Positions 43,150-51,993 of a stretch of 57,764 nt of DNA are shown here, piece after piece. The stretch's first letter is position 1. Every line of letters begins with the position of its first letter. The notes under the pieces are model-generated. The model saw only the letters and a program-made list of their open reading frames with translations, searched no databases and was not told the origin of the DNA. This DNA comes from Euryarchaeota archaeon UBA58 (GTDB lineage: Archaea > Thermoplasmatota > Poseidoniia > Poseidoniales > Thalassarchaeaceae): assembly GCA_002498525.1 (NCBI GenBank), contig DAHR01000010.1, positions 25,216 to 82,979 of the forward strand, read 5' to 3'. Position numbers and translations under genes: made by a program.

Positions 43150-43686
43150 ATGAGTCTGGAACCGGTTTATCGCTCCTGCGACACTATCGCCAGGCGGGAA
43201 CAGTACAACGAAGTGATGCAGCGGATAGTCACTGCGATTGAAGGTGAAAGCGACTGGGTTTCGGTGCTCGCTACCGCGGTCTGCGAACTTCAACACGCTT
43301 TCACTTACTTCCATTGGACTGGATTCTATCGTGTCACTGAACCATGCACGCTCAAGGTCGGACCATACCAAGGCGGTCATGGTTGCACCACGATCCTATT
43401 CAAGCAGGGAATCTGCGGTGCAGCTGCTCGTGAAAGAATCACCCAATTGGTTCCCGATGTCCACGCTCGGCCGGATCACATCGCCTGCTCTAGCTCGACC
43501 AATTCAGAGATTGTCGTGCCTGTCCTCAACCATACAGGCAGGCTGCTGGCCGTACTCGACATCGACAGCGATCTGCTGAGCGCTTTCGATCAGGAGGACC
43601 GGGTTCAACTCGAACTCCTCTGTGACGTACTCGGGGCGCATCCGGCTGCTCCGGCTGCGCAATGGAGCCACAAGAGGTGCGAGTGA
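43150..43686 (+). CDS. msrC: GAF-type free methionine-(R)-sulfoxide reductase
   Basis: 178 residues. A single GAF domain with the three Cys of fRMsr enzymes in place: HGCTTI, QGICGAAARE and HIACSSS, flanked by the family motifs FYRV, LKVGPYQGGHG and SEIVVPVLNHTGRLLAVLDID. It reduces free methionine-R-sulfoxide using thioredoxin; a thioredoxin reductase gene lies 6 kb away. A GAGGTGTC precedes the ATG. The last 20 residues are Ala/Pro-rich. Confidence 0.87.
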   Translation: MSLEPVYRSCDTIARREQYNEVMQRIVTAIEGESDWVSVLATAVCELQHAFTYFHWTGFYRVTEPCTLKVGPYQGGHGCTTILFKQGICGAAARERITQLVPDVHARPDHIACSSSTNSEIVVPVLNHTGRLLAVLDIDSDLLSAFDQEDRVQLELLCDVLGAHPAAPAAQWSHKRCE

Positions 43687-43746
43687 AGAGAGGGATGAGA
43701 AATCATTTTGGTTCGATTTCGTGATGAGGCGTAATGGTCAATTTCA

Positions 43747-44700
43747 CTAAGAGGCGTAGAGGAAAACCATGTATGCGAAATATCCAATTACCATCGTAGC
43801 ACCGACTCGTGGCCCGATCTCACGATCATTCAGGAGCATCGCTGTGACGAGACCTGAAGTGATAATGACCACCCAGATGTCACGTCCTGCGAACTCAGAT
43901 GCGATTTCGATTCCTCCTCCTACCACAGAGGCAACTCCTAGGATGCCGAGGATGTTGATGACGTTCGAGCCGAGGATGTTTCCAATCGCCACGCCGCCCT
44001 GATTGCGAAGTGCTGCGATGAGGGTCACAGCCAGTTCGGGAAGCGAGGTGCCCAGAGCGATTATCGTCAGGCCGACGACCGAATCAGGGATGCCAAAGGT
44101 CAGGGCCAGGCCAGTGGCTCCCTCCAAGAGCAAGCCCGCGCCCTGCCAGATCATGTAGCCCCCGATGATAGTGGCTACAATCGCCGCGAGGATGTTGTCC
44201 GGCAGCCATGTATCCTCGGCCTTCTGATCGCTTTTTCCACGTGAGTAGAGGTAAGAGTAGGTGTAGTAGGCCAACAGAAGCAGCAGCATGGCGATACCGC
44301 CGAAGTACGGAATCTCGCCCATTCCGACGAAGATGAAGAGGATGATGGTGGCAGCGATCACTGCTTTAGAATCCCGGCGAAGACCCACACCTGCATCACC
44401 AGCTGAGCCGAGCAGTGCAGCGGTTCCGAGAACGAGCATCACATTCGCGACGTTGGAACCCAGGACGCCACCAACCGCTATGTCCGGGGTTCCTCGACCG
44501 ATTGCTTCGATGGCGACAGCGAGTTCAGGCAATGAAGTTCCGATGGCGACGATGGTGAAGCCGACTAGGAGTGGAGGGACTCGCAGGCGGTATGCGATCT
44601 GCACCGCACCTTGGACGACTCCTTCACCCCCAGAGAGCAGCAGGATGAAGCCGACGAGAACCAGAACAGGGTCCGACAGGCCAGTTAATCCGAACATCAT
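43747..44700 (-). CDS. Ca2+/Na+ exchanger family (CaCA) antiporter
   Basis: 317 residues from the ATG at 44700 (a second ATG follows immediately), chosen because GAGGGGTGG precedes it and because the longer frame would run into the E1 gene. About ten membrane segments in two inverted halves. The alpha repeats are TIVAIGTSLPELAVAIEAI with GGVLGSNVANVMLVLG and TIIALGTSLPELAVTLIAAL with GNILGSNVINILGILG. A charged loop (SRGKSDQKAED) separates them. It exports calcium or exchanges sodium. Confidence 0.92.
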   Translation of the reverse strand: MMFGLTGLSDPVLVLVGFILLLSGGEGVVQGAVQIAYRLRVPPLLVGFTIVAIGTSLPELAVAIEAIGRGTPDIAVGGVLGSNVANVMLVLGTAALLGSAGDAGVGLRRDSKAVIAATIILFIFVGMGEIPYFGGIAMLLLLLAYYTYSYLYSRGKSDQKAEDTWLPDNILAAIVATIIGGYMIWQGAGLLLEGATGLALTFGIPDSVVGLTIIALGTSLPELAVTLIAALRNQGGVAIGNILGSNVINILGILGVASVVGGGIEIASEFAGRDIWVVIITSGLVTAMLLNDREIGPRVGATMVIGYFAYMVFLYAS

Positions 44701-44755
44701 CCACCCCTCACAGTCCATTCCGCCTCGCCCATCATGTTTGACATCTCTCTCGGCC

Positions 44756-47629
44756 TCAGTCACACATGCGCCGTAGATGTCGGAGGACCAATTCTGCCGA
44801 CGGGATGGTGTGATCCTCCAAGGTTGGCGAGAATGGCACCGGTGTGTCCAGAGCTCCAAGGACGACTGGAGCCGATTCGAGATTCCAGAATGCCTCTTCG
44901 AGGATTCGGCTGCTGACGGTGTGACCGAAGCCGCCTGTATACTGGGATTCTTGCAACACCAGGAGCCGGCCCGTGTTTCGGACCGAATCGATGCAGGTCT
45001 GTGCATCGAATGGCAAGATGGTTCGCAGATCGATGATCTCTGCTTCGATTCCTCGTTGAGCCGCCTCTCTTGCCGCGTTCAGCGCGACGTGGACCATCGC
45101 ACCCCAGGTGACGATGGTCACATCCTTGCCGCCGCGTACGACATGCGCCTGACCGATGCTGCTCTCCCCGCGCGCGAGGCGCGCGTGTACCGAATCTGTG
45201 TCAACGAGTTGGCTGATCGATTCTCCCCATCCGGTCTTTCCGCCTCGCAAGCCGTACAAACCGATGTGCTCGATGTATACTACAGGGTCGTCCAGAGCAT
45301 GGGCTTCGACGAGCATGTCGTAAGCATCCTGAGGAGTGCTCGGGAAGACGATGATTAAACCAGGATCATTAGCGAACCATGATTCAATCATGTTCGCGTG
45401 AAAGGGACCACTTCTGGTCTTGGCGCCGAGTGGGATGCGAACGGTCAGAGGCACCTCGGCGCCCCAGCGCCACCGCAGTTGCGCTGCATTATTGATCAGC
45501 GGATTCATCGCTAGAGCGGCGAATCCACCGAACTGAATCTCTGCTACAGGCCTCATCCCACCAAGGGCAGCGCCGGTTGCTGAGTGGATGATGATGGCTT
45601 CTGAAAGAGGCATATCAAGCAGTTTGTTCGAGTGACCGCGAGCCTTCAGAGGCAGATTTAGGCCGAAGGCACCAGCGAGCTCCATATCCTCACCCATGAA
45701 GACGATAGTCTCAGCATATTTCTCAGCCAGAGTGACCATCGCGTTCTGGATGGCCTTGCTGTATGTCCAGGAGTTGGGCGCGTCTGAAAACTCGATCGAG
45801 CAGACGCCTGATTCAAGCACGCTGCCGCCGCCTTCGATGTCACCGCCAATTCTGTTGATCTGCTCGGAGTGAGTCGTTGCATCTTGCAGGCTCGTCACTC
45901 CTTTGCCGACGCTCGAGCCCTCTGGCCAAGGCATCTCCTGCATCTCCTCACGGGCAGCGTCGATAGACTCCTGCTCCTGCATCTCCATGGCCGCAAGAGC
46001 GGATTCGCTCACCCCCATGCGTATGAGGAGTTCGCGATGATTAGGCAGTGGGTCCTTCTGAGCCCAATAAGTCATGAGTTCCCGTTCCACATATCCGGGC
46101 GGGTTGCCTGAAGCCGCGCCAAGGTAGAGGTCGTCGTGGTGATGAGCGTGGCCACATCCTCGCATCGTCTCGACGTGGATCAGTGTGGCTCCGCCACCGT
46201 CTAGAGCGTATTCTCGGGCTGTTGCAGTCGAAGAATGGAATGAAAGAGGGTCAGATCCGTCAATCGTCCATGATGGGATGCCCATCGCGTGGCCTTTGTC
46301 GCCAAATGTCTCTGCCCCCGATTGACCAGTGGTGAAGGTGTCGAGGGCGATCTGATTGTTCTGAATCATGTAAGCGATTGGCAGGCCACGGGCGCCGGCG
46401 AGGTTCATCGCTTCCCAGAACTCGCCGCTGCTGCTGCAGCCCTCACCAACAGGTGCGAGGTGGAATCGAGGTATTTCGAGCCTCTTTGCCGCGAGTGCGA
46501 TGCCTGTCGTGGTAGCGCTTGCAATCGGCAGAGGTGCCGAGGGGGGGAGGATTCTCTTGTCCCAATTCCCGACATGGAGGTCCCGACCGCCATGGCCTTC
46601 GTGACCTCCATCCATGAAAGATCCAGATTTCCCCATCTGGGCCGCGAAGATCTCAAGCGGAGTCTGGCCCATTGCGAGAGCCAGGCCGACGTCTCGAATC
46701 ATCGGCGCGACAACATCGGCCAGAGATCGATCACGCTCAGGCAGATCGACTGCTCGGACCATGGCGGTGGCGCAACAAGCCACCGCTTCCTGCCAAGTCG
46801 AGCGGAAGCCCTTACCACCGAATCTGCCGCCGTCAGGTGTGGGAATACCGTTCATGAACAGATCCTTGAGGTGTTCGTCCACAGCTCTTGTTCGAGTCAT
46901 CCAGCGTTGCCAGCGCAAGCGGTGCTCGAGAGTTACCGCAGAACCATGTGCAATCCTCCGTAAACAGAGGGCGATGTCTCGGCACAGCCTTGCAGTACGC
47001 CGGTCGAGATGGAGGGCACCAGGTCTGCGAGGAATCACTTCAGTCTCAGATAATCGAGCCATCGAGGGTTCGTAGAGCCTCTCGTGTAATTGCTCGGCGA
47101 AGTTATGACAGAACTGATTCGAGAATTCATGGAAGGAATCTCCATCGAAGTGAGGTGGTGCAGCCAAGGAATCCCAGCAGGAAGCCGCGGCTTCGATGAA
47201 TCCTTCATGCCGTTCGGCGAGGAAGCGAAGGAGTTCATGCCGAGCGGATTCCGAACTCAATTTCTTGCTGAAGGAAAGAGCCATGCGAGGTTGCCATCCA
47301 CTCCCCCAGAGTGGTGGTAGGTCGGATTGAGAGGTGAATTCCTTCGATTCTCTGCCGGAGGTCTCCCTCGCTGCCCGCTCGGCCTCCTCTTGATTCCGTA
47401 AGGAGGCCTCCTGTTCCAGGTCTGACATCGAAGTGCGAAACTCTCTTTCCCAGATCAGAACCTGTTGCCGACGACCGCGACCACTGAGTGATCTGTCGAG
47501 AGTGACTCTGATTCTTCTGCCACACGATGAGCACTTGCGGTCGAGTCGAGTGGTCTCGGCGTCGCGTGATTTCCAAGTCTGATGTGTATTGCAGGCGGAG
47601 CAACGCCACAATCCGCGACGCCCGGCCAT
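44756..47629 (-). CDS. fused alpha-beta 2-oxoacid dehydrogenase E1 with N-terminal zinc ribbon
   Basis: 957 residues from the ATG at 47629 (MAGRRGLWRC). Residues about 9-40 hold a zinc ribbon, CSAC ... CSSC. A helical linker reaches to about 240. The E1-alpha domain follows with the thiamine diphosphate motif from GEGCSSSGEFWEAMN to IAYMIQNNQ. The E1-beta domain begins near 610 (YSKAIQNAMVTLAEKYAETI) with GEDMELAGAFG and ends at FSPTLEDHTIPSAE. Such enzymes decarboxylate branched-chain 2-oxoacids or acetoin/pyruvate; E2 and E3 are not here. A zinc ribbon on E1 is unusual. Confidence 0.87.
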   Translation of the reverse strand: MAGRRGLWRCSACNTHQTWKSRDAETTRLDRKCSSCGRRIRVTLDRSLSGRGRRQQVLIWEREFRTSMSDLEQEASLRNQEEAERAARETSGRESKEFTSQSDLPPLWGSGWQPRMALSFSKKLSSESARHELLRFLAERHEGFIEAAASCWDSLAAPPHFDGDSFHEFSNQFCHNFAEQLHERLYEPSMARLSETEVIPRRPGALHLDRRTARLCRDIALCLRRIAHGSAVTLEHRLRWQRWMTRTRAVDEHLKDLFMNGIPTPDGGRFGGKGFRSTWQEAVACCATAMVRAVDLPERDRSLADVVAPMIRDVGLALAMGQTPLEIFAAQMGKSGSFMDGGHEGHGGRDLHVGNWDKRILPPSAPLPIASATTTGIALAAKRLEIPRFHLAPVGEGCSSSGEFWEAMNLAGARGLPIAYMIQNNQIALDTFTTGQSGAETFGDKGHAMGIPSWTIDGSDPLSFHSSTATAREYALDGGGATLIHVETMRGCGHAHHHDDLYLGAASGNPPGYVERELMTYWAQKDPLPNHRELLIRMGVSESALAAMEMQEQESIDAAREEMQEMPWPEGSSVGKGVTSLQDATTHSEQINRIGGDIEGGGSVLESGVCSIEFSDAPNSWTYSKAIQNAMVTLAEKYAETIVFMGEDMELAGAFGLNLPLKARGHSNKLLDMPLSEAIIIHSATGAALGGMRPVAEIQFGGFAALAMNPLINNAAQLRWRWGAEVPLTVRIPLGAKTRSGPFHANMIESWFANDPGLIIVFPSTPQDAYDMLVEAHALDDPVVYIEHIGLYGLRGGKTGWGESISQLVDTDSVHARLARGESSIGQAHVVRGGKDVTIVTWGAMVHVALNAAREAAQRGIEAEIIDLRTILPFDAQTCIDSVRNTGRLLVLQESQYTGGFGHTVSSRILEEAFWNLESAPVVLGALDTPVPFSPTLEDHTIPSAELVLRHLRRMCD

Positions 47630-47689
47630 GTGGCTCGGTGAGTCCACTTGTACAACAATGAATCGCTGCACGTCTGCCCTATTCACCAC

Positions 47690-47907
47690 ATTATCTGGAA
47701 AGTGTCAATCCTTGGATGGTGTATCAACTAAGAAATCAGTCAAAAACACCGTAATTAAACGATAGACTCCGAGATAGTCAACCACAAATCAGAATTATTT
47801 TACCAAATATCTTTGATAAATTGCAATAATTAACCATTTCACCACTAATAAACACGTAACTAAGAATTATAATACCACAATTAGGAAATTCAAAGTAGCA
47901 ACCATAC
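47690..47907. other. AT-rich spacer of about 220 bases upstream of the E1 gene
   Basis: A short island of markedly lower GC than the rest of the window, with AACTAAGAA at 47727 and again near 47868, and TAATTAA-type words (TAATTAAACG, ATAATTAACC). No open frame or RNA gene was recognised. It is probably the promoter and control region of the E1 gene, which is transcribed away from it. Confidence 0.7.
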
Positions 47908-49086
47908 TCAGTATTTTGGAACCAGCGGGTCTACCGTATCCGACCAGAGGTGGATGCCACCGAGAAGATTGAACACTCGATCGCGCGACCAACCTGATTC
48001 GCCAAGCCAATTCACAACCTCGTCAGACCTTCCGCCGGTCCTACAGTAAACGACGACATCTCGATCTCGTGGAATCTCCGATGATCGTTTTGGCACGGCT
48101 CTGTGAGTAATACGCAAGTCAGTGCCAGGCAGGCTGACTATCATCTCCTCTACAGGTCGGCGAACATCGAGAAGAAATGGACTCCACCCCTCATCCAGTC
48201 TCATCACGAATTCCAATGGGGTGAGTGAGGAAACGCCATTGCTCTGCTGCGGCTCCTGCGCCATGACAATGCTGGAGCAGGCTGCAGTGATGCTTTCCTC
48301 AGACATCTCAGTGACCGCTTCTCGATTTGACTCAGAGGAATAGTCGAGAATTCGCAAATCCATGCTCAGGGCATCGATCGTCAGCAGTCTGCCAGAGAGT
48401 GACTCTCCAATTCCCAGTAACAGCTTCAACGCCTCAGTCGCTTGAATCGTTCCGACCAATCCTGGCAGAACGCCCAACACTCCAGCCTCAGCGCAATTCG
48501 GCGCCAATTCCGGCGGCGGTGCAGTCGGGAAGAGATCGCGATAATTCGGTCCGCCTTCATGGTTGAACACCGTGACCTGTCCTTCGAAGCGATGGATGCT
48601 GCCGAAAACCCAAGGAATTCCTAGAATCTCACATGCGTCTGAAAGCGTGTATCGAGTGGCGAAATTATCCGAACCGTCGATGACTACATCCCACCCATCC
48701 AGAATCTCCAGCGCATTCTCAACACTCAATCGCCGCTCGAGAACCTCTATCTGAATCTCTGGATTCAATTCCCCTAGCCTCCGGCGCGCAGACTCTACCT
48801 TCGCCTCTCCCACCGCTGCGGTAGTGTGGATAATCTGTCGTTGCAGATTGGTGATTTCGACAGTATCGTCATCGACGATGCCGATTCGACCGACGCCGGC
48901 AGCAGTCAGATAGAGCAGGGCTGGACTGCCGAGGCCACCGGCTCCGATGACGAGAACAGAGCCGTCACGCAGCCGCTTCTGGCCATCCGAGCCGACCAGT
49001 GGAAGCATCAGATGACGAGCATATCTCGCCCTCTCGTCAGAACTCAGTTCCTCGGACACGTGCTGACCACGAAGCAATCCCCTCAT
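47908..49086 (-). CDS. MoeB/ThiF-type adenylyltransferase fused to rhodanese domain
   Basis: 392 residues from the ATG at 49086; the longer frame would overlap the upstream gene. The N-terminal E1-like domain has RYARHLMLPLVG, the nucleotide loop VLVIGAGGLGSPALLYL, DDDTVEITNLQRQI, DGSDNFATRY and the Cys of APNCAEAGVLGVLPG. The usual CxxC zinc ligands are replaced (GPNYRDLFP). A C-terminal rhodanese domain carries the active Cys in VVYCRTGGRSDE. It activates ubiquitin-like sulfur carriers (MoaD/ThiS/SAMP) and could serve molybdopterin synthesis for the hydroxylase. Confidence 0.9.
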   Translation of the reverse strand: MRGLLRGQHVSEELSSDERARYARHLMLPLVGSDGQKRLRDGSVLVIGAGGLGSPALLYLTAAGVGRIGIVDDDTVEITNLQRQIIHTTAAVGEAKVESARRRLGELNPEIQIEVLERRLSVENALEILDGWDVVIDGSDNFATRYTLSDACEILGIPWVFGSIHRFEGQVTVFNHEGGPNYRDLFPTAPPPELAPNCAEAGVLGVLPGLVGTIQATEALKLLLGIGESLSGRLLTIDALSMDLRILDYSSESNREAVTEMSEESITAACSSIVMAQEPQQSNGVSSLTPLEFVMRLDEGWSPFLLDVRRPVEEMIVSLPGTDLRITHRAVPKRSSEIPRDRDVVVYCRTGGRSDEVVNWLGESGWSRDRVFNLLGGIHLWSDTVDPLVPKY

Positions 49087-49112
49087 GGTGGCTTCGGCCC
49101 AAGACCCCTGAT

Positions 49113-49526
49113 TCAGGGCAAAGGCGGGCCGAGGAGACGGATGAATGCCACGAGAAAGCCGATTCTCCCCCATATCCTCGTCAGCAGCGTCGCTTTCTCG
49201 GGAGTGATATCCGTTCGCAGGAAGAGATTGAAGAGTCTGCGAACGAAATTCTGCTCCAGAACCGATTCTGGCTTCGGAACACCCCGCAAGGATCGTTCCC
49301 AATCGGTCAGGATGCAATACCTCGATCTCGTCAGCCAGAGGATTTCAGTCGATCCGTAGAGGATGATGACACCCCAGAGCATCCAGTCCTCCGAACCGAG
49401 CCAGCCGATGGCCACCCAGATTGTGATGACGGCATGAGTAAGGTATACCAGATCGGCGAGACGATGGTTCAACCAACTGCGTGATTCATGGGATTCGCGA
49501 TTCGCGAAGACTCCCATATCGGCCAA
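49113..49526 (-). CDS. small membrane protein
   Basis: 137 residues from 49526, or 134 from the ATG at 49517. Three hydrophobic segments: LVYLTHAVITIWVAIGWLG, WMLWGVIILYGSTEILWL and the C-terminal IGFLVAFIRLLGPPLP. The motif RYCILTDWERSLRGVP recalls the CPLTxLExxLR pattern of DUF2784-type membrane proteins, but this is a weak match. It lies between the MoeB-rhodanese and trxB genes, all on the minus strand with short gaps of about 25 bases, so the three may share a transcript. Confidence 0.65.
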   Translation of the reverse strand: MADMGVFANRESHESRSWLNHRLADLVYLTHAVITIWVAIGWLGSEDWMLWGVIILYGSTEILWLTRSRYCILTDWERSLRGVPKPESVLEQNFVRRLFNLFLRTDITPEKATLLTRIWGRIGFLVAFIRLLGPPLP

Positions 49527-49551
49527 GACCAGTCCTCAGTTTCCAGATTCC

Positions 49552-50481
49552 TCAGCTTTGGTCTTCCAGCCAGCGCTCAGCATCCATCGCCGCAGCGCAA
49601 CCCATACCAGCGGCCGTGACCGCCTGCCTGTATCTGGAGTCAACGACATCACCTGCTGCGAAGACCCCTGGAACGCTAGTCATCGTGTGTTCGTGATGCA
49701 GGATGTATCCTGAAGAATCAGTCTCGATCTGTCCATCGAGGAATCTTGTGAGTGGTTTGTGCCCGATTGCGATGAACGCGCCGGTGCAAGCGATCTCCTC
49801 GTTGTTCCCATCTCGTGGATCTTCCAGCACTGCACCGGTCAACCCTTTCTCATTGGATAGCCAAGCCTTCACAGTTCGAAATGGCCTGATCTCTATCTTC
49901 GGGTGATTCGCCGCGCGTTGATACATCAGTTTCGAAGCGCGGAAGACATCGCGTCGATTGATGATTGTGACCTTGTTCGCGAAGCGTGTCAGGAAGGTGG
50001 CTTCCTCCATCGCCGAGTCACCGCCACCGACGACGATCACCTCCTCATCGCGGAAGAAGGCTCCATCACAGGTGGCGCAGGTACTGATTCCGCGCCCTTT
50101 CTGGGCATCTTCACCCTCTGCACCGAGCCAGATCGCCTCGGCTCCAGTGCAGATGATCAGAGTCTCAGCCAAGAATTCCTCGCCCTCGACCCAGACCTTG
50201 AACGGGCGACTGGAGACATCGATACGCTCGACATTCTTGTCGTGAACCTCCAATCCGAAGCGTTCCGCCTGCTCGCGCAATTCAACCATCATCTCAGGCC
50301 CTCCGATTCCCTGAGGATAACCTGGATAATTCTCGACATCAGAGGTCAGCATCAGTTGGCCTCCTGACATGTAGCCGGCGAACATCAGTGGCTCGAGCAG
50401 CGCACGAGCAGAATACAGCCCAGCCGTATAACCAGCCGGCCCAGAACCGATGATGATGACATTTCGAACCACGCCGCTCAT
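49552..50481 (-). CDS. trxB: thioredoxin reductase
   Basis: 309 residues from the ATG at 50481, leaving no Shine-Dalgarno and suggesting a leaderless message; a start 13 codons upstream is less likely. FAD site IIIGSGPAGYTAGLYS, redox pair in STCATCDGAFF, NADPH site VVGGGDSAMEEATFL and the FAD C-terminal GVFAAGDVVDSRYRQ. It reduces thioredoxin, which in turn would feed the methionine-sulfoxide reductase here. Divergent from the methyltransferase gene over a 178-base spacer. Confidence 0.94.
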   Translation of the reverse strand: MSGVVRNVIIIGSGPAGYTAGLYSARALLEPLMFAGYMSGGQLMLTSDVENYPGYPQGIGGPEMMVELREQAERFGLEVHDKNVERIDVSSRPFKVWVEGEEFLAETLIICTGAEAIWLGAEGEDAQKGRGISTCATCDGAFFRDEEVIVVGGGDSAMEEATFLTRFANKVTIINRRDVFRASKLMYQRAANHPKIEIRPFRTVKAWLSNEKGLTGAVLEDPRDGNNEEIACTGAFIAIGHKPLTRFLDGQIETDSSGYILHHEHTMTSVPGVFAAGDVVDSRYRQAVTAAGMGCAAAMDAERWLEDQS

Positions 50482-50659
50482 GGGCCGAGCCAATGAGAGG
50501 ACCTCCTTCAATACTGCCACTCGCCCGAGTTCGATGCCAAGCCACGCGGAAAACCGAGGTGAACCATTATTCGCCGCCGAGTGAACCTGCGCGAAAAGGG
50601 CATCACGGCCATCGAGTGAGGCACCGAATAGCCTACATTCTCTGCCGGAATCGACGCCT

Positions 50660-51520
50660 ATGTCCTGGCGTCCTGCACCTGCTCCAGAATCTGATGAGGT
50701 GGCGATTCAGGAGAATCTCGATTCCTGGGATGCGATGGCTCACATGCACGCTCAAGGCAGCGGCGCCGAGTTCTATCGCATAGAACAATGGCTGGCGGGC
50801 GAGTGCAAACTCGGACCTTGGGAAGTCGAGGAACTCGGCGATGTGAATGGCAGATCGCTGCTTCACATGCAGTGCCACATCGGTACCGACACGCTCTCCT
50901 GGGCGCGCCGAGGAGCAAGGGTCACCGGTCTTGATTTCAGTGAGAATGCGATTCTTGAAGCGAGGCGCTTCGCAGAGATTCTTGGAATTGACGATGCGAG
51001 ATTCGTACACGCAACGGTAGCGAATGCGGCCGAGGCGCTCGATGGCGAACAATTCGATATCATCTACACCGGCAGAGGCGCATTATGTTGGTTGCCCGAC
51101 CTCGAAGAATGGGCCGCAGTCTGCGCAGGACTTGTGAAATCAGGTGGAGTTCTGTACCTTGAGGAAACCACACCTTTCGTAAACACATTGGAACCGAAAG
51201 AAACCTCCGAAGGCTCATTCTTCGTTCCTAAATACGATCTCTTCAACGCGGGGCCGATCTCTGAAATCGGCGAAGGAAGTTACGCGAATCCGCAGTGGCC
51301 GGGAGAGCGTACGACTCATTGTTGGGAATTTCGATACGACACTCTGATTAACGCGCTCATCAACAATGGATTCCAAATCGAGTTCATGCACGAGCGCGAC
51401 GAGTTGTTCTTCGACCCATGGCCAGAAAAATTCGAGCCGTCGCGCCCGAATTATTGGCGCTTGAAAGAAGGTGAAGTCCCCTTCCCACTCTCCTTCACAC
51501 TGCGTGCGAGGAGGGTTTGA
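50660..51520 (+). CDS. SAM-dependent class I methyltransferase
   Basis: 286 residues. SAM-binding motif I is LLHMQCHIGTDTLSWARRGA with motif II in VTGLDFSENAILEARR, then FDIIYTGRGALCWLPDLEEW as motif IV. The upstream IQENLDSWDAMAHMHAQG helix and the aromatic-rich C-terminus (FDPWPEKFEPSRPNYWRL) fit a small-molecule methylase. The substrate cannot be told. The gene is followed at the next base by a short remnant (51520-51597). Confidence 0.85.
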   Translation: MSWRPAPAPESDEVAIQENLDSWDAMAHMHAQGSGAEFYRIEQWLAGECKLGPWEVEELGDVNGRSLLHMQCHIGTDTLSWARRGARVTGLDFSENAILEARRFAEILGIDDARFVHATVANAAEALDGEQFDIIYTGRGALCWLPDLEEWAAVCAGLVKSGGVLYLEETTPFVNTLEPKETSEGSFFVPKYDLFNAGPISEIGEGSYANPQWPGERTTHCWEFRYDTLINALINNGFQIEFMHERDELFFDPWPEKFEPSRPNYWRLKEGEVPFPLSFTLRARRV

Positions 51521-51597
51521 TGATGCGCGAAGCGAAGTGTCAATGCGAAAAGCTTCGAGTCACGATTCCCGGAGATGCTCGTCGGCACATTCCATGA
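51520..51597 (+). pseudogene. remnant of a GFA/CENP-V-like zinc protein
   Basis: A 25-codon frame begins with overlapping ATGs at the methyltransferase stop and reads MMREAKCQCEKLRVTIPGD, then ARRHIP and a stop. The CxC start and IPGD are reminiscent of the N-terminus of glutathione-dependent formaldehyde-activating (GFA) family proteins, normally over 110 residues with further Cys motifs. The rest would lie where ribH now ends, so it appears truncated. The match is short and could be chance. Confidence 0.3.
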
Positions 51598-51993
51598 TTA
51601 GTTCTGCATGGTGACGACCGCACTGACGGCGGCGCGCGCGTGAGGTTCGAGGCGCGACTCGATTTGCTCGACCTCTGCGCCGGGGCCGATTATCCCAAGG
51701 CCGATTGGCTTGTTGTGCTTGATCTGCAGATCGATGATTGCACGGGTAACCGACTGCCCCATGACCAATCCGTGTTGGGTCTGGCCGCGCTCGATTATTC
51801 CCAACGCAATCGCAGCATCGATGTCATCGCGCGGCAAAACACGCTCGAGCGCGAGCGGAACTTCCATCGAGCCGGGAACCCAGACGACTTCGCAGATCTC
51901 ACAGTTCAGCGACGCAGCCTCATCGGTCGCGAACTCGAGCATTCGAGTAATCTCTTCCTTGTGGAATGAACCACAGATCGCAGCGATTCTCAT
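51598..51993 (-). CDS. ribH: 6,7-dimethyl-8-ribityllumazine synthase
   Basis: 131 residues, the short archaeal length. Motifs AAICGSFHKEEITRML, WVPGSMEVPLAL, AAIALGIIERGQTQHGLVMG with the catalytic His, and KPIGLGIIGP. It condenses the RibB product with the pyrimidine to form lumazine, the substrate of the riboflavin synthase encoded upstream. It overlaps that gene by ATGA, so the two are translationally coupled. Last gene of the riboflavin operon. Confidence 0.93.
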   Translation of the reverse strand: MRIAAICGSFHKEEITRMLEFATDEAASLNCEICEVVWVPGSMEVPLALERVLPRDDIDAAIALGIIERGQTQHGLVMGQSVTRAIIDLQIKHNKPIGLGIIGPGAEVEQIESRLEPHARAAVSAVVTMQN

